Part shown: one piece after another, positions 40,957 to 49,547 of the stretch
Layout: each line of letters opens with the position of its first letter
Numbering within the stretch: position 1 is the stretch's first letter
From: Vibrio algivorus
GTDB lineage: Bacteria; Pseudomonadota; Gammaproteobacteria; Enterobacterales; Vibrionaceae
NCBI RefSeq assembly: GCF_002218005.2
Contig: NZ_AP018678.1
Span: 620,001 to 684,000, forward strand
DNA: 64,000 nt
Reading direction: 5' to 3'
Notes under the pieces: model-generated
Told to the model about the DNA's origin: nothing
Databases searched by the model: none
Seen by the model: only the letters and a program-made list of their open reading frames with translations
Position numbers and translations under genes: made by a program

Positions 40957-41012
40957 TACAAACCGTTTGCGTTCAGGATAGTGACTGACCTCACGGAATA
41001 AATCAGTATAAT
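40957..41012 (+). promoter_or_regulatory. deo operon control region: LacI-type box, CRP site and -10
   Basis: TACAAACCGTTTGCGT (40957-40972) matches 11 of 16 positions of the PurR/CytR-type box. GTGA-CTGACC-TCAC at 40981-40994 is a CRP-like site, and TATAAT lies at 41007-41012. A second, less regular GTGA...TCAC pair with seven spacer bases is at 41091-41105. This mirrors the CRP-CytR arrangement of nupC. The distance from CRP site to -10 is shorter than the usual class II spacing, so the true start may differ. Confidence 0.5.
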
Positions 41013-41061
41013 CATCAGTAAATTCACACTAGCGATGTATGTTCATTTAATTTGTCCATCG

Positions 41062-41370
41062 AGCTTATTAAGGATTCAATAAGCTTGTTAGTGAGATATA
41101 TTCACAACACATGATGTGTTTGCAGCCAAACTCCGGCTTTACTGGTGAATTGGTTGTGCGGTGACAGGGATTGCAATTAGCTCGCTATACTAATCAACTT
41201 AATTAGTTGACGAGCTAAGTCTTCAAGGAACCAAGTCCGTTCATTTCAGACAACTTGATCCTGGCAACTTCTTAAAACAGATTGTTTTGAGGAGAGTGCA
41301 GAGAATCGCACTACACTTTAAACGTGTTACTTGTATTTGAAGTAGTGTGAAAGGAACAGTTGTCATAATA
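41062..41370 (+). promoter_or_regulatory. Long structured leader of the deo operon
   Basis: Hairpins: AGCTTATT/AATAAGCT (41062-41085); palindrome AACACA-TGA-TGTGTT (41106-41120); TTAGCTCG/CGAGCTAA (41177-41218) enclosing CAACT/AGTTG. GCACT at 41308-41312 can pair with AGTGC (41295-41299), or CACTAC (41309-41314) can pair with GTAGTG (41342-41347), but not both. No known riboswitch class was recognised. The 569-base gap between nupC and deoC holds only these features and the nupC terminator. Confidence 0.45.
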
Positions 41371-41393
41371 ATTTTTTGATATCGGAGATAGAA

Positions 41394-42167
41394 ATGAGCG
41401 ATTTACAAGCAGCAGCTTTACGTGCACTAAAATTAATGGATCTCACCACATTAAATGATGACGATACCGATGAGAAGGTGATTGCCCTTTGTAAGGATGC
41501 AAAATCACCAGTTGGCAATACTGCTGCCATCTGTATTTACCCACGTTTTATTCCAGTTGCGAAGAAAACGCTGCGTGAACAAGGTACTCCTGAGATCCGC
41601 ATTGCAACCGTGACTAACTTTCCTCACGGTAATGATGATATTGAGATTGCGGTTGCTGAAACCAAAGCAGCTATTGCTTACGGTGCTGATGAAGTTGATG
41701 TGGTTTTCCCATACCGCACATTAATTGCAGGTGATGAAAAAACAGGTTTTGAGCTTGTTAAGCAATGTAAAGCAGCGTGTGGCGATGTACTACTGAAAGT
41801 GATCATCGAAACCGGTGAGCTTAAAGAAGAAGCCTTGATTAAACGTGCTTCAGAAATTTCAATTGAAGCAGGCGCAAACTTTATCAAAACTTCAACCGGT
41901 AAAGTACCAGTGAATGCGACGCCAGAATCCGCCGAAATCATGCTTAAAGTGATCCGTGATATGGGCGTAGCGAAAACCGTTGGCTTTAAGCCTGCTGGTG
42001 GCGTACGTACCGCTGAAGATGCTCAAGCTTATCTTGCAATGGCTGATGAGATCCTTGGCGCTGACTGGGCCGATAATATGCACTATCGCTTTGGTGCATC
42101 AAGCCTACTAGCAAACCTTTTAAATACGTTAGGCAAAGGTGAAAAAGCGGCGGAAGGCGGCTACTAA
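41394..42167 (+). CDS. deoC: Deoxyribose-phosphate aldolase DeoC
   Basis: Class I aldolase that splits 2-deoxyribose-5-phosphate into glyceraldehyde-3-phosphate and acetaldehyde. The ATG at 41394 follows CGGAGA and gives 257 residues (E. coli 259). The Schiff-base lysine is Lys165 in FIKTSTGK, with Asp102 (DEVDVVFPY) and Lys199 (VGFKPAGGVR) forming the proton relay, all present. It is the first gene of deoC-deoA-deoB-deoD, which degrades the nucleosides NupC imports. Confidence 0.98.
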   Translation: MSDLQAAALRALKLMDLTTLNDDDTDEKVIALCKDAKSPVGNTAAICIYPRFIPVAKKTLREQGTPEIRIATVTNFPHGNDDIEIAVAETKAAIAYGADEVDVVFPYRTLIAGDEKTGFELVKQCKAACGDVLLKVIIETGELKEEALIKRASEISIEAGANFIKTSTGKVPVNATPESAEIMLKVIRDMGVAKTVGFKPAGGVRTAEDAQAYLAMADEILGADWADNMHYRFGASSLLANLLNTLGKGEKAAEGGY

Positions 42168-42250
42168 TCTTACCTAATTGATAGTAATACTTTGGTTGCC
42201 TAAGTAGCCAAAGTATTACTTTTCTTCTCGTATCTGAATGGGTGATAACT

Positions 42251-43600
42251 ATGTATCTTCCTCAAGAAATTATTCGAAAAAAGCGTGATGGTGAAGTGCT
42301 TACGGCTGAAGAAATTAACTTCTTTATCCAAGGTGTTGCCAATGACACGATTTCAGAAGGTCAAATTGCTGCATTTGCAATGACCATTTTCTTCAATGAA
42401 ATGAATATGGATGAGCGTATTGCATTAACGTGTGCGATGCGAGATTCCGGTATGGTGATCGATTGGTCACATATGAACTTTCCAGGCCCAATCGTCGATA
42501 AGCATTCAACTGGCGGCGTCGGGGATGTGACCTCATTAATGTTAGGTGCAATGATTGCCGCTTGTGGTGGTTTTGTCCCTATGATCTCTGGGCGTGGCCT
42601 AGGCCATACTGGTGGTACACTGGACAAATTAGAATCGATTCCTGGTTATAACATCATGCCTTCTAACGAAGTTTTTGGTGATGTGACCAAAGAGGCAGGT
42701 GTCGCGATTATTGGTCAAACAGGCGATTTAGCACCGGCTGATAAACGCGTTTATGCCACGCGCGATATCACCGCAACGGTAGATAATATTTCTCTGATTA
42801 CCGCCTCCATCTTATCTAAGAAGCTAGCAGCAGGTTTAGATTCGTTGGTTATGGATGTCAAAGTAGGTTCTGGCGCATTTATGCCAACATACGAGGCTTC
42901 AGAAGCGTTAGCCCAGTCTATCGTTGCTGTGGCAAATGGTGCAGGTACTAAGACCACTGCTATTCTTACCGATATGAATCAAGTATTGGCTTCATCAGCA
43001 GGTAATGCGCTAGAAGTGAAAGAAGCAGTGCAATTTTTAACGGGCGAGAAGAACTCTCGCGATGAAGTTCGTAATCCTCGTTTACTTGAAGTGACTATGA
43101 CTTTATGCGCCGAAATGTTGGTATTAGGTCACTTAGCAGAGAGTACCGATGATGCTCGAACTCAATTACAAGCTGTTCTAGATAATGGTCGAGCAGCGGA
43201 ATGTTTTGGAAAAATGGTTGCGGGTTTTGGTGGCCCGAGAGATTTTGTACAAAACTACGAAGCTTATTTACCTAAAGCTGAAGTGATTAAACCTGTATAT
43301 GCAGACCAAGCTGGCACAGTAACCGCTATGGATACTCGCGCAATAGGTATGGCGGTAGTATCAATGGGCGGTGGACGTAAAGTGGCGTCAGATAGCATTG
43401 ATTATGCAGTTGGTTTTGATCAATTTATCCGTCTAGGTGAACAAGCCGATAGTCGCACCCCATTAGCAATGATTCATGCCAGAAGTGAAGCGCAATGGCA
43501 GCAAGCGGCTAACGAATTACAACAAGCGATCACGGTGTCTGATGATATTTATCAACCGACACCAGAGGTTTATCGTCAAATCCGAGCAGAAGATCTATAA
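42251..43600 (+). CDS. deoA: Thymidine phosphorylase DeoA
   Basis: Phosphorolyses thymidine to thymine and deoxyribose-1-phosphate. The ATG at 42251 gives MYLPQEIIRKKRDGEVLTAEE and 449 residues; a GTG nine bases upstream is in frame. Family signatures are VDKHSTGGVGDVTSLML (phosphate loop), SGRGLGHTGGTLDKLESIPG, ATRDITATVDNISLITASI, and MDVKVGSGAFM. Compared with E. coli it has a few extra residues near LTGEKNSRDEVRNPRL. It is the second gene of the deo operon. Confidence 0.98.
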   Translation: MYLPQEIIRKKRDGEVLTAEEINFFIQGVANDTISEGQIAAFAMTIFFNEMNMDERIALTCAMRDSGMVIDWSHMNFPGPIVDKHSTGGVGDVTSLMLGAMIAACGGFVPMISGRGLGHTGGTLDKLESIPGYNIMPSNEVFGDVTKEAGVAIIGQTGDLAPADKRVYATRDITATVDNISLITASILSKKLAAGLDSLVMDVKVGSGAFMPTYEASEALAQSIVAVANGAGTKTTAILTDMNQVLASSAGNALEVKEAVQFLTGEKNSRDEVRNPRLLEVTMTLCAEMLVLGHLAESTDDARTQLQAVLDNGRAAECFGKMVAGFGGPRDFVQNYEAYLPKAEVIKPVYADQAGTVTAMDTRAIGMAVVSMGGGRKVASDSIDYAVGFDQFIRLGEQADSRTPLAMIHARSEAQWQQAANELQQAITVSDDIYQPTPEVYRQIRAEDL

Positions 43601-43628
43601 CGATCACTGTTTGGCAGGAGTATCAACC

Positions 43629-44849
43629 ATGAAACGTGCGATTATTTTAGTATTGGATTCTTTTGGTGTTGGCGCAACGCAAGATGCTGATAAATTTGGT
43701 GATGTAGGTGCCGATACATTAGGCCATATTGCCGAGCAATGTGATAAAGGTTTAGCGGATAATGAAAACCGCAGTGGTCCTTTGCGTCTGCCTAACTTAT
43801 CGAAATTAGGACTAGGTAAAACTGCTCAAGAATCAACAGGAACATTCCCGATTGGACTTGATGAAAATGCCGAAATCACAGGTGCTTATGCTCACGCAGC
43901 GGAGTTATCTTCAGGTAAAGATACTCCATCAGGTCACTGGGAAATTGCTGGTGTGCCAGTGTTGTTTGATTGGGGTTACTTTACCGATGAGAAAAATAGT
44001 TTCCCTCAAGAGTTACTCGACAAGATTGTTGAACGAGCGAATCTGAAAGGCTACCTAGGTAACTGTCATTCATCAGGCACTGTGATTTTAGATGAGCTTG
44101 GCGAAGAGCATATGAAGAGCGGTAAACCAATCTTCTACACTTCTGCTGACTCAGTGTTCCAAATTGCTTGTCACGAAGAAACTTACGGTCTAGATAACCT
44201 ACTTGAGCTATGCCAAATCGTACGTGAAGAGCTTGAGCCATATAATATTGGTCGAGTGATTGCGCGTCCATTTATCGGTGATAAGCCTGGCGAATTTGCT
44301 CGAACTGGTAATCGTCGTGATTTATCGGTTGAGCCACCATCAGCAACCGTGCTGCAAAAACTGGTTGATGAAAAAAATGGTGAAGTGATCTCGATTGGTA
44401 AGATTTCAGATATCTACGCAGGTTGCGGTATTACGAAAAAAGTAAAAGCAACAGGCTTAGAAGCATTATTTGATGCAACTTTAGAGCAAGTGAAGACAGC
44501 TGGTGATAACACTATCGTGTTTACTAACTTTGTCGATTTCGACTCTTCTTACGGCCATCGTCGTGATGTGGCAGGCTATGCGGCAGCACTAGAGTATTTC
44601 GATAAGCGTTTACCCGAAATTCAAGCGATGCTCCAACCGGATGATGTCTTAATTTTGACAGCTGACCATGGTTGCGATCCAACTTGGCCAGGAAGTGACC
44701 ATACTCGCGAGCATATCCCAGTTTTAGTATCAGGCCCTAAAATCCCAGCGGGATCATTAGGTCGTCGCGATACCTTTGCTGATATTGGCCAAAGCTTAGC
44801 AGAGTACTTTGGTACGTCTGATATGGAATACGGTAAGTCGTTTTTATAA
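43629..44849 (+). CDS. deoB: Phosphopentomutase DeoB
   Basis: Mn-dependent alkaline-phosphatase-superfamily enzyme that converts (deoxy)ribose-1-phosphate to the 5-phosphate. The ATG at 43629 follows CAGGAG and gives MKRAIILVLDSFGVGATQDAD and 406 residues (E. coli 407). Metal-binding residues are in DSFGVGA and in LTADHGCDPTWPGSDHTREH; the phosphorylated threonine lies in SSGKDTPSGHWEIAG. An earlier in-frame start at 43476 lies inside deoA and was rejected. Confidence 0.98.
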   Translation: MKRAIILVLDSFGVGATQDADKFGDVGADTLGHIAEQCDKGLADNENRSGPLRLPNLSKLGLGKTAQESTGTFPIGLDENAEITGAYAHAAELSSGKDTPSGHWEIAGVPVLFDWGYFTDEKNSFPQELLDKIVERANLKGYLGNCHSSGTVILDELGEEHMKSGKPIFYTSADSVFQIACHEETYGLDNLLELCQIVREELEPYNIGRVIARPFIGDKPGEFARTGNRRDLSVEPPSATVLQKLVDEKNGEVISIGKISDIYAGCGITKKVKATGLEALFDATLEQVKTAGDNTIVFTNFVDFDSSYGHRRDVAGYAAALEYFDKRLPEIQAMLQPDDVLILTADHGCDPTWPGSDHTREHIPVLVSGPKIPAGSLGRRDTFADIGQSLAEYFGTSDMEYGKSFL

Positions 44850-44862
44850 TTCAAGGTTGCGA

Positions 44863-45012
44863 GTTTCTAGTCCCTAGTTTTTAGGTGATTAGTTTCTAGG
44901 TAATTAGCTGGCCACTCGCGATTCATTATTTCTATTATGTAAACAAAGAAAGCTGCTGAAAGAGGAAGTGACATGCTTCTTCTTTTCCTAGGGCCTAGAA
45001 ACTAGGAACCAG
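44863..45012. repeat. Intergenic inverted-arm element between deoB and deoD
   Basis: The left arm has GTTTCTAGTCCCTAG; the right arm has CTAGGGCCTAGAAACTAGG and then AACCAG, its near inverted complement. The arms use the same wording as the AGGAACC elements at 10734 and 49548, but the core differs and the heptamer array is absent. It fills most of the 190-base deoB-deoD gap. Confidence 0.75.
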
Positions 45013-45039
45013 CGCCTCAAAAATAAAGGATATACAAAC

Positions 45040-45756
45040 ATGGCAACTCCACATATTAATGCTGAAATGGGCGATTTTGCTGACGTAGTACTGATGCCAG
45101 GTGATCCATTACGTGCACAATACATTGCTGAAAACTTTTTAGATGATGCTGTACAAGTTTGTAACGTACGCAATATGTTCGGTTACACAGGTACTTACAA
45201 AGGCCGTAAAGTATCCGTAATGGGACACGGCATGGGTATAGCCTCTTGCTCTATCTATGTAACTGAGTTAATCAAAGATTTTGGTGTGAAAAAAGTGATC
45301 CGCGTGGGTAGCTGTGGTGCAGTAAGCGATGACATCAAACTGCGTGATGTAGTGATTGGCATGGGTGCTTGTACCGATTCAAAAGTAAACCGTATGCGTT
45401 TTAAAGATCACGACTTTGCAGCGATTGCCGATTACCAAATGGTTAAAAATGCAGAAGAAGCGGCGAAAGCCCGTGGAATTGATGTGAAAGTAGGTAACTT
45501 ATTCTCTGCTGATTTATTCTACACGCCAGATCCAGATATGTTCAAAGTAATGGATAAGTACGGCATTCTAGGTGTAGAAATGGAAGCGGCTGGTATCTAC
45601 GGTGTTGCAGCAGAGTATGGTGCAAAATCAGTAGCAATTTGTACCGTATCTGATCACATTAAACATGGTGAGCAAACTACCTCTGATGAGCGTGCTACTA
45701 CATTTAACGATATGATTCATATTGCTCTAGATTCTGTACTACTTGGTGACAAGTAA
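45040..45756 (+). CDS. deoD: Purine-nucleoside phosphorylase DeoD
   Basis: Phosphorolyses purine (deoxy)nucleosides. The 238-residue product is a hexameric-type PNP with MPGDPLRAQYIAENFL, the VGSCGAV phosphate/ribose region, MEAAGIYGVA and the catalytic aspartate in CTVSDHIKHGE. E. coli DeoD has 239 residues. Ribosome site AAAGGA. It is the last deo gene, but the element between it and deoB may separate or tune its expression. It ends at a strong hairpin. Confidence 0.98.
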   Translation: MATPHINAEMGDFADVVLMPGDPLRAQYIAENFLDDAVQVCNVRNMFGYTGTYKGRKVSVMGHGMGIASCSIYVTELIKDFGVKKVIRVGSCGAVSDDIKLRDVVIGMGACTDSKVNRMRFKDHDFAAIADYQMVKNAEEAAKARGIDVKVGNLFSADLFYTPDPDMFKVMDKYGILGVEMEAAGIYGVAAEYGAKSVAICTVSDHIKHGEQTTSDERATTFNDMIHIALDSVLLGDK

Positions 45757-45831
45757 GCATTAATACTAATCGTACTAACTATCTGAACATCTAATTAGTG
45801 TGATTGGTATAATCGATATTCAATGCTAAAA

Positions 45832-45869
45832 AAACCTCTTGATATTTAACCATCAAGAGGTTTGATTTT
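45832..45869. terminator. Bidirectional terminator between deoD and ytjB
   Basis: AAACCTCTTGAT and ATCAAGAGGTTT form a perfect 12-bp stem around ATTTAACC, with A-run upstream and T-run downstream, so it can stop both convergent transcripts. Confidence 0.92.
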
Positions 45870-45871
45870 TT

Positions 45872-45888
45872 CTCGAAACTCGAAACTC
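45872..45888. repeat. Short CTCGAAA heptamer repeat at the ytjB stop
   Basis: Two perfect CTCGAAA units and a third partial one (CTC) end two bases before the ytjB stop codon. It is the shortest member of the heptamer family and fits CWCGMAA. Confidence 0.65.
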
Positions 45889-45890
45889 TT

Positions 45891-46493
45891 CTATAAATCT
45901 TTAAGTAAAATATTTTCGACTTGATCTTTTGGCTTATAAAGCAGTAATAAGCATAATAGAATGCCCCCAATAAAGCTTAAGATCAGCATCATATACATTA
46001 AGTGATCACTATTACGATAGCGGTGATCGGATATCGCGGTAACTTTGCCTTTTTCAAAAGTAATCCTCATAAAGCCGATGATGGTGTCTTCATGAAAAAT
46101 GGGTTTAACTAATTGCTCTCGGCCGATGGAAGCGGTTTTTAATGGGGTGTCTAAACCAAGAATTTCTCTAGCATCTTTGGCATCATCGCTGGCAACCAGT
46201 TTGATCCCTTCAGCATTATAAATAGTGGCATCAAATACTAATTCGTCTGAGGCTATTTGGTTGGCCAGTTTGAGTAAGTTATCCTGATCATCATTAGCAA
46301 TTATATCGGTTGCACTGAGTGCTGCTTGCGAGATTAAAAGGTTGGTTAAGGTTTCAAGTTGCTGAGTTTGGATGTGTTCATTATCACGGCTAATCACAAA
46401 GCTATTGATGATGGTATAAGTAAACATTCCGCCTAGCAGGATGATCGCGACAAAGCGTAAAAAAGCACGCCAAGAAAACAGCGAAGTTTGCAT
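45891..46493 (-). CDS. ytjB: Smp/YtjB membrane-anchored protein
   Basis: A 200-residue protein with a hydrophobic segment near the N-terminus (about 10-30), a periplasmic domain, a second hydrophobic segment (about 170-187) and a short cytoplasmic tail. This is the arrangement of E. coli Smp/YtjB, which is also divergent from serB. The middle region EQLVKPIFHEDTIIGFMRITFEKGKV resembles a small sensor-like PAS/CHASE fold, but no signalling domain follows. Function is unknown in the family. Identification rests mainly on topology and position. Confidence 0.8.
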   Translation of the reverse strand: MQTSLFSWRAFLRFVAIILLGGMFTYTIINSFVISRDNEHIQTQQLETLTNLLISQAALSATDIIANDDQDNLLKLANQIASDELVFDATIYNAEGIKLVASDDAKDAREILGLDTPLKTASIGREQLVKPIFHEDTIIGFMRITFEKGKVTAISDHRYRNSDHLMYMMLILSFIGGILLCLLLLYKPKDQVENILLKDL

Positions 46494-46635
46494 CAGAGTT
46501 TCCTTTATATCGTAATAACTAACGAAAAGAAGTGAATTGTTAGTTTGGGGCTTGCGTTAATAAATTGCAATAGGGTAAGTTGCTATGCATTATTGTGATA
46601 TAACGCATAAAACCTAACCATTGCAGTTTGGGTAA

Positions 46636-46670
46636 TATACCCAAGTAACTTAAAGGTACGAGTTTCAGTC
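46636..46670. repeat. Left half of the MITE-like element
   Basis: TATACCCAAGTAACTTAAAG followed by GTACGAGTTTCAG matches the left end and adjoining sequence of the full copies. The right end is absent. It lies in the ytjB-serB divergent gap, 64 bases before serB. Confidence 0.65.
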
Positions 46671-46733
46671 TCTTGAATATACTAATACTGCAATGGCATA
46701 AATTCTAATTATTTGGATAAAAAAGGCAAAAAC

Positions 46734-47735
46734 ATGGACGTGTCAGCATCTTTCAGCATTCCCCAACGTAGTTTAAAAATTCAACGAAGTATGTCGTTGG
46801 TTAAGAGGTTGCCAGAATCTCGTTTGTATTCGAGTTTAGACAAACAAAAAGCTCAATGGATCATTTTTGGTGAACATTTAGCGATTGGTCATTTTGATCG
46901 AATTGACGTGTTTACAGGGCGCTTCAATCCTGTGCTTGATTCATGGAAAGTAGGGCATTATGAAGTCGCATTAATGGGCGGTGAGCTTATTCCTGAAATG
47001 GTTGAATTTATTCATGGACTTGGTTTGGATTGTGCATCTATCAGCGTACTGCCTGAATTAACCAAGCCGGGTTTAATTGTGATGGATATGGATTCCACTG
47101 CAATTCAAATTGAGTGTATTGACGAAATTGCTAAGTTGGCAGGTGTCGGTGAGCAAGTTTCCGAGATCACTGAGCGAGCAATGCAAGGTGAGCTGGATTT
47201 TGAAGAAAGTTTAAGAGAGCGAGTTGGCGCATTAAAAGGAGCGGATGAATCTATTTTAGCTCAAGTGCGTGAAAATTTGCCTTTAATGCCTGATTTAGCT
47301 GAGCTTGTGACTACCTTAAAACAGTTAGGCTGGAAAACTGCGATTGCTTCAGGTGGTTTCACCTATTTTTCTGACTACCTAAAAGAAACATTAGAGTTAG
47401 ACTACGCCCAATCAAATACCTTAGAAATTGTCGATGGTAAATTAACGGGTAAAGTCCTCGGCGATATTGTATCAGCAGAAACCAAAGCGGATATTTTAGT
47501 GACCCTTGCCGATGAATACGAAGTTGAGCAGCATAATACTATTGCAGTAGGTGATGGCGCGAACGATCTAGTTATGATGGCAACCGCCGGTTTAGGGGTG
47601 GCTTATCATGCGAAACCTAAAGTTGAACAACAAGCTAAAACCGCGATCCGGTATGCCGGCCTTGGCGGGGTGTTATGTATATTATCTGCCGCACTTGTTC
47701 AGCAGAAGCGTGTAGGGTGGAAGGCGATTCCGTAG
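46734..47735 (+). CDS. serB: Phosphoserine phosphatase SerB
   Basis: HAD-superfamily phosphatase that makes L-serine in the last step of its synthesis. The ATG at 46734 (after AAAGG) gives 333 residues; a TTG 21 bases earlier is in frame. An N-terminal extension of about 100 residues is followed by the HAD core. Motif I is MDMDSTAIQIECIDE, with nucleophile Asp118; motif II is IASGGFTYF and motif III GDGANDLVMM. E. coli SerB has 322 residues. It lies upstream of radA, as in E. coli. Confidence 0.97.
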   Translation: MDVSASFSIPQRSLKIQRSMSLVKRLPESRLYSSLDKQKAQWIIFGEHLAIGHFDRIDVFTGRFNPVLDSWKVGHYEVALMGGELIPEMVEFIHGLGLDCASISVLPELTKPGLIVMDMDSTAIQIECIDEIAKLAGVGEQVSEITERAMQGELDFEESLRERVGALKGADESILAQVRENLPLMPDLAELVTTLKQLGWKTAIASGGFTYFSDYLKETLELDYAQSNTLEIVDGKLTGKVLGDIVSAETKADILVTLADEYEVEQHNTIAVGDGANDLVMMATAGLGVAYHAKPKVEQQAKTAIRYAGLGGVLCILSAALVQQKRVGWKAIP

Positions 47736-47752
47736 TAACAGCAAAAATACTT

Positions 47753-47940
47753 GTTTCGAGAAGCGTGTTTCGTGTTGCTAGGACGCTTCGCTCGAGAGCC
47801 GAAAAGCGGGATCGTTGCTCGAGTTTCGGGTGTTTCACTGCTAGCAGCTCGGAAAAGGTTTGTTTCGAGAAGCGTGTTTCGTGTTATGAGGACGCTTCGC
47901 TCGGGAGCTGAAAAGCGGATTCCTTACTCGGAAAATAGAG
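47753..47940. repeat. GC-rich dispersed element, 108-bp tandem duplication
   Basis: TGTTTCGAGAAGCGTGTTTC occurs at 47753 and again at 47861, exactly 108 bases apart, each followed by CGTGTT, GGACGCTTCGCTCG and GAAAAGCGG. Related text occurs at 27633, 52891 and 56671. The segment GTGTTTCGTGTT equals nearly two CACGAAA heptamers. Short frames across it are by-products. Confidence 0.85.
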
Positions 47941-47963
47941 TTTCTCAATAGATGGAACAAAAT

Positions 47964-48080
47964 GTCATCCTGAAAAGCGACGTAGGAGCGCAGTTCAGGA
48001 TCTCCTTCCACGATTTGAGTCTCAACATGTTGTAGGAGATTCCGTATCTTCTTCGCTTAGGCTCATGTACTGAATGACGA
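47964..48080. repeat. Dispersed palindromic element TCATCCTGAA, copy 1
   Basis: ATCCTGAA (47967-47974) and TTCAGGAT form a perfect 8-bp inverted repeat around AAGCGACGTAGGAGCGCAG; downstream come GGAGATTCCG and CTGAATGACGA. The first 40 bases recur with one visible change at 52991-53030. With the duplicated element it fills the 422-base serB-radA gap. Confidence 0.75.
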
Positions 48081-48157
48081 CAGATTAAAAGCCGAGCCAC
48101 GCATAACCACTTATATTCAATTAACCAATATCTTCAATTAATTTAGGTACTTTCTTC

Positions 48158-49540
48158 ATGGCGAGTAAAGCAAAACGAGCGTATGTCTGTAATGACTGTG
48201 GTGCGGATTTTCCACGTTGGCAAGGGCAATGTAATGCCTGTGGTGCATGGAACACAATTACAGAAGTTCGTTTAGCCGCTTCACCTCAAGTGGCGCGTAA
48301 TGAGCGTTTATCTGGTTATGCTGGTTCGGTGTCTGATGCACAAGTGCAGAACTTATCAGAAATTGATTTGCAAGAAGTACCACGTTTTTCGACAGGCTTT
48401 AAAGAGTTTGACCGTGTACTAGGTGGTGGGATTGTTCCTGGTGCAGCGGTATTGATTGGTGGTAATCCAGGTGCAGGTAAAAGTACATTATTATTGCAAA
48501 CTGTATGTCGTTTAGCAGCACAAATGCCAACCTTATATGTCACAGGTGAAGAATCTCTACAACAAGTGGCAATGCGTGCCTCACGTCTTGGTTTGCCTAA
48601 AGAACACTTGAAAATGCTTTCAGAAACCAATGTGGATAAGATTTGCCAGATAGCAGAAAGAGAACAACCTAAAATTATGGTGATTGATTCTATTCAAGTG
48701 ATGCACGTTGCTGATGTTCAATCATCACCGGGCAGTGTTTCTCAAGTCCGTGAATCGGCAACAACCCTGACTCGTTATGCCAAGCAAAATAATGTTGCGG
48801 TATTTTTGGTGGGGCACGTCACCAAAGATGGCACCTTAGCTGGCCCAAAAGTGCTAGAACATATTATTGACTGTTCTGTATTACTTGATGGTAGCGCAGA
48901 TAGCCGCTTTAGAACTTTGCGTAGTCATAAAAACCGTTTTGGGGCGGTAAATGAACTTGGTGTATTTGCCATGACGGGGCAAGGCCTAAAAGAAGTCAGT
49001 AATCCTTCAGCTATTTTCTTATCACGTGGTGATGAAGAAACCTCTGGTAGTTCAGTGATGGTGGTATGGGAAGGTACTCGTCCAATCTTGGTTGAGATTC
49101 AAGCGTTAGTCGATTATTCACAGCTTTCCAATCCTCGCCGTGTTGCAGTGGGGCTTGATCAAAACCGTCTTTCAATGTTGTTAGCTGTGCTTCACAAGCA
49201 TGGCGGCTTGCAAATGGCGGATCAAGACGTATTCGTCAACGTGGTTGGTGGGGTTAAGGTTGCCGAAACCAGTGCTGATTTAGCATTATTAATGGCGCTG
49301 CTATCTAGCTTTAAAGACCGTCCATTACCTAAAGATGTCGTGGTGTTTGGTGAAGTTGGTTTAGCGGGTGAAATTCGTCCTGTACCAAGTGGCCAAGAGC
49401 GTTTGATGGAAGCCTACAAACACGGCTTTAAAAAAGCGATAGTCCCTGCCGCTAACATGCCAAAAGGTGGGATTGCTGGCATGCAGATCCATGGCGTGAA
49501 GAAGTTATCGGAAGCCATTGAAGCGTTTGAGGAATTGTAA
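48158..49540 (+). CDS. radA: DNA repair protein RadA
   Basis: RecA-like branch-migration helicase for recombination intermediates. The 460-residue product equals the E. coli length. The N-terminal zinc finger has Cys11, Cys14, Cys25 and Cys28; Walker A is GGNPGAGKST at 101-110; the RadA-specific KNRFG motif is at 258-262. The C-terminal Lon-like domain contains DLALLMALLSSFKDRPLP and GEVGLAGEIRPV. It lies between serB and mtgA. Confidence 0.98.
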   Translation: MASKAKRAYVCNDCGADFPRWQGQCNACGAWNTITEVRLAASPQVARNERLSGYAGSVSDAQVQNLSEIDLQEVPRFSTGFKEFDRVLGGGIVPGAAVLIGGNPGAGKSTLLLQTVCRLAAQMPTLYVTGEESLQQVAMRASRLGLPKEHLKMLSETNVDKICQIAEREQPKIMVIDSIQVMHVADVQSSPGSVSQVRESATTLTRYAKQNNVAVFLVGHVTKDGTLAGPKVLEHIIDCSVLLDGSADSRFRTLRSHKNRFGAVNELGVFAMTGQGLKEVSNPSAIFLSRGDEETSGSSVMVVWEGTRPILVEIQALVDYSQLSNPRRVAVGLDQNRLSMLLAVLHKHGGLQMADQDVFVNVVGGVKVAETSADLALLMALLSSFKDRPLPKDVVVFGEVGLAGEIRPVPSGQERLMEAYKHGFKKAIVPAANMPKGGIAGMQIHGVKKLSEAIEAFEEL

Positions 49541-49547
49541 GAATAAG

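Noticed and set aside
47675..47951. Two forward frames after serB with repeated SRSVFRV
   Set aside because: They lie over the duplicated GC-rich element and the end of serB; no ribosome site.
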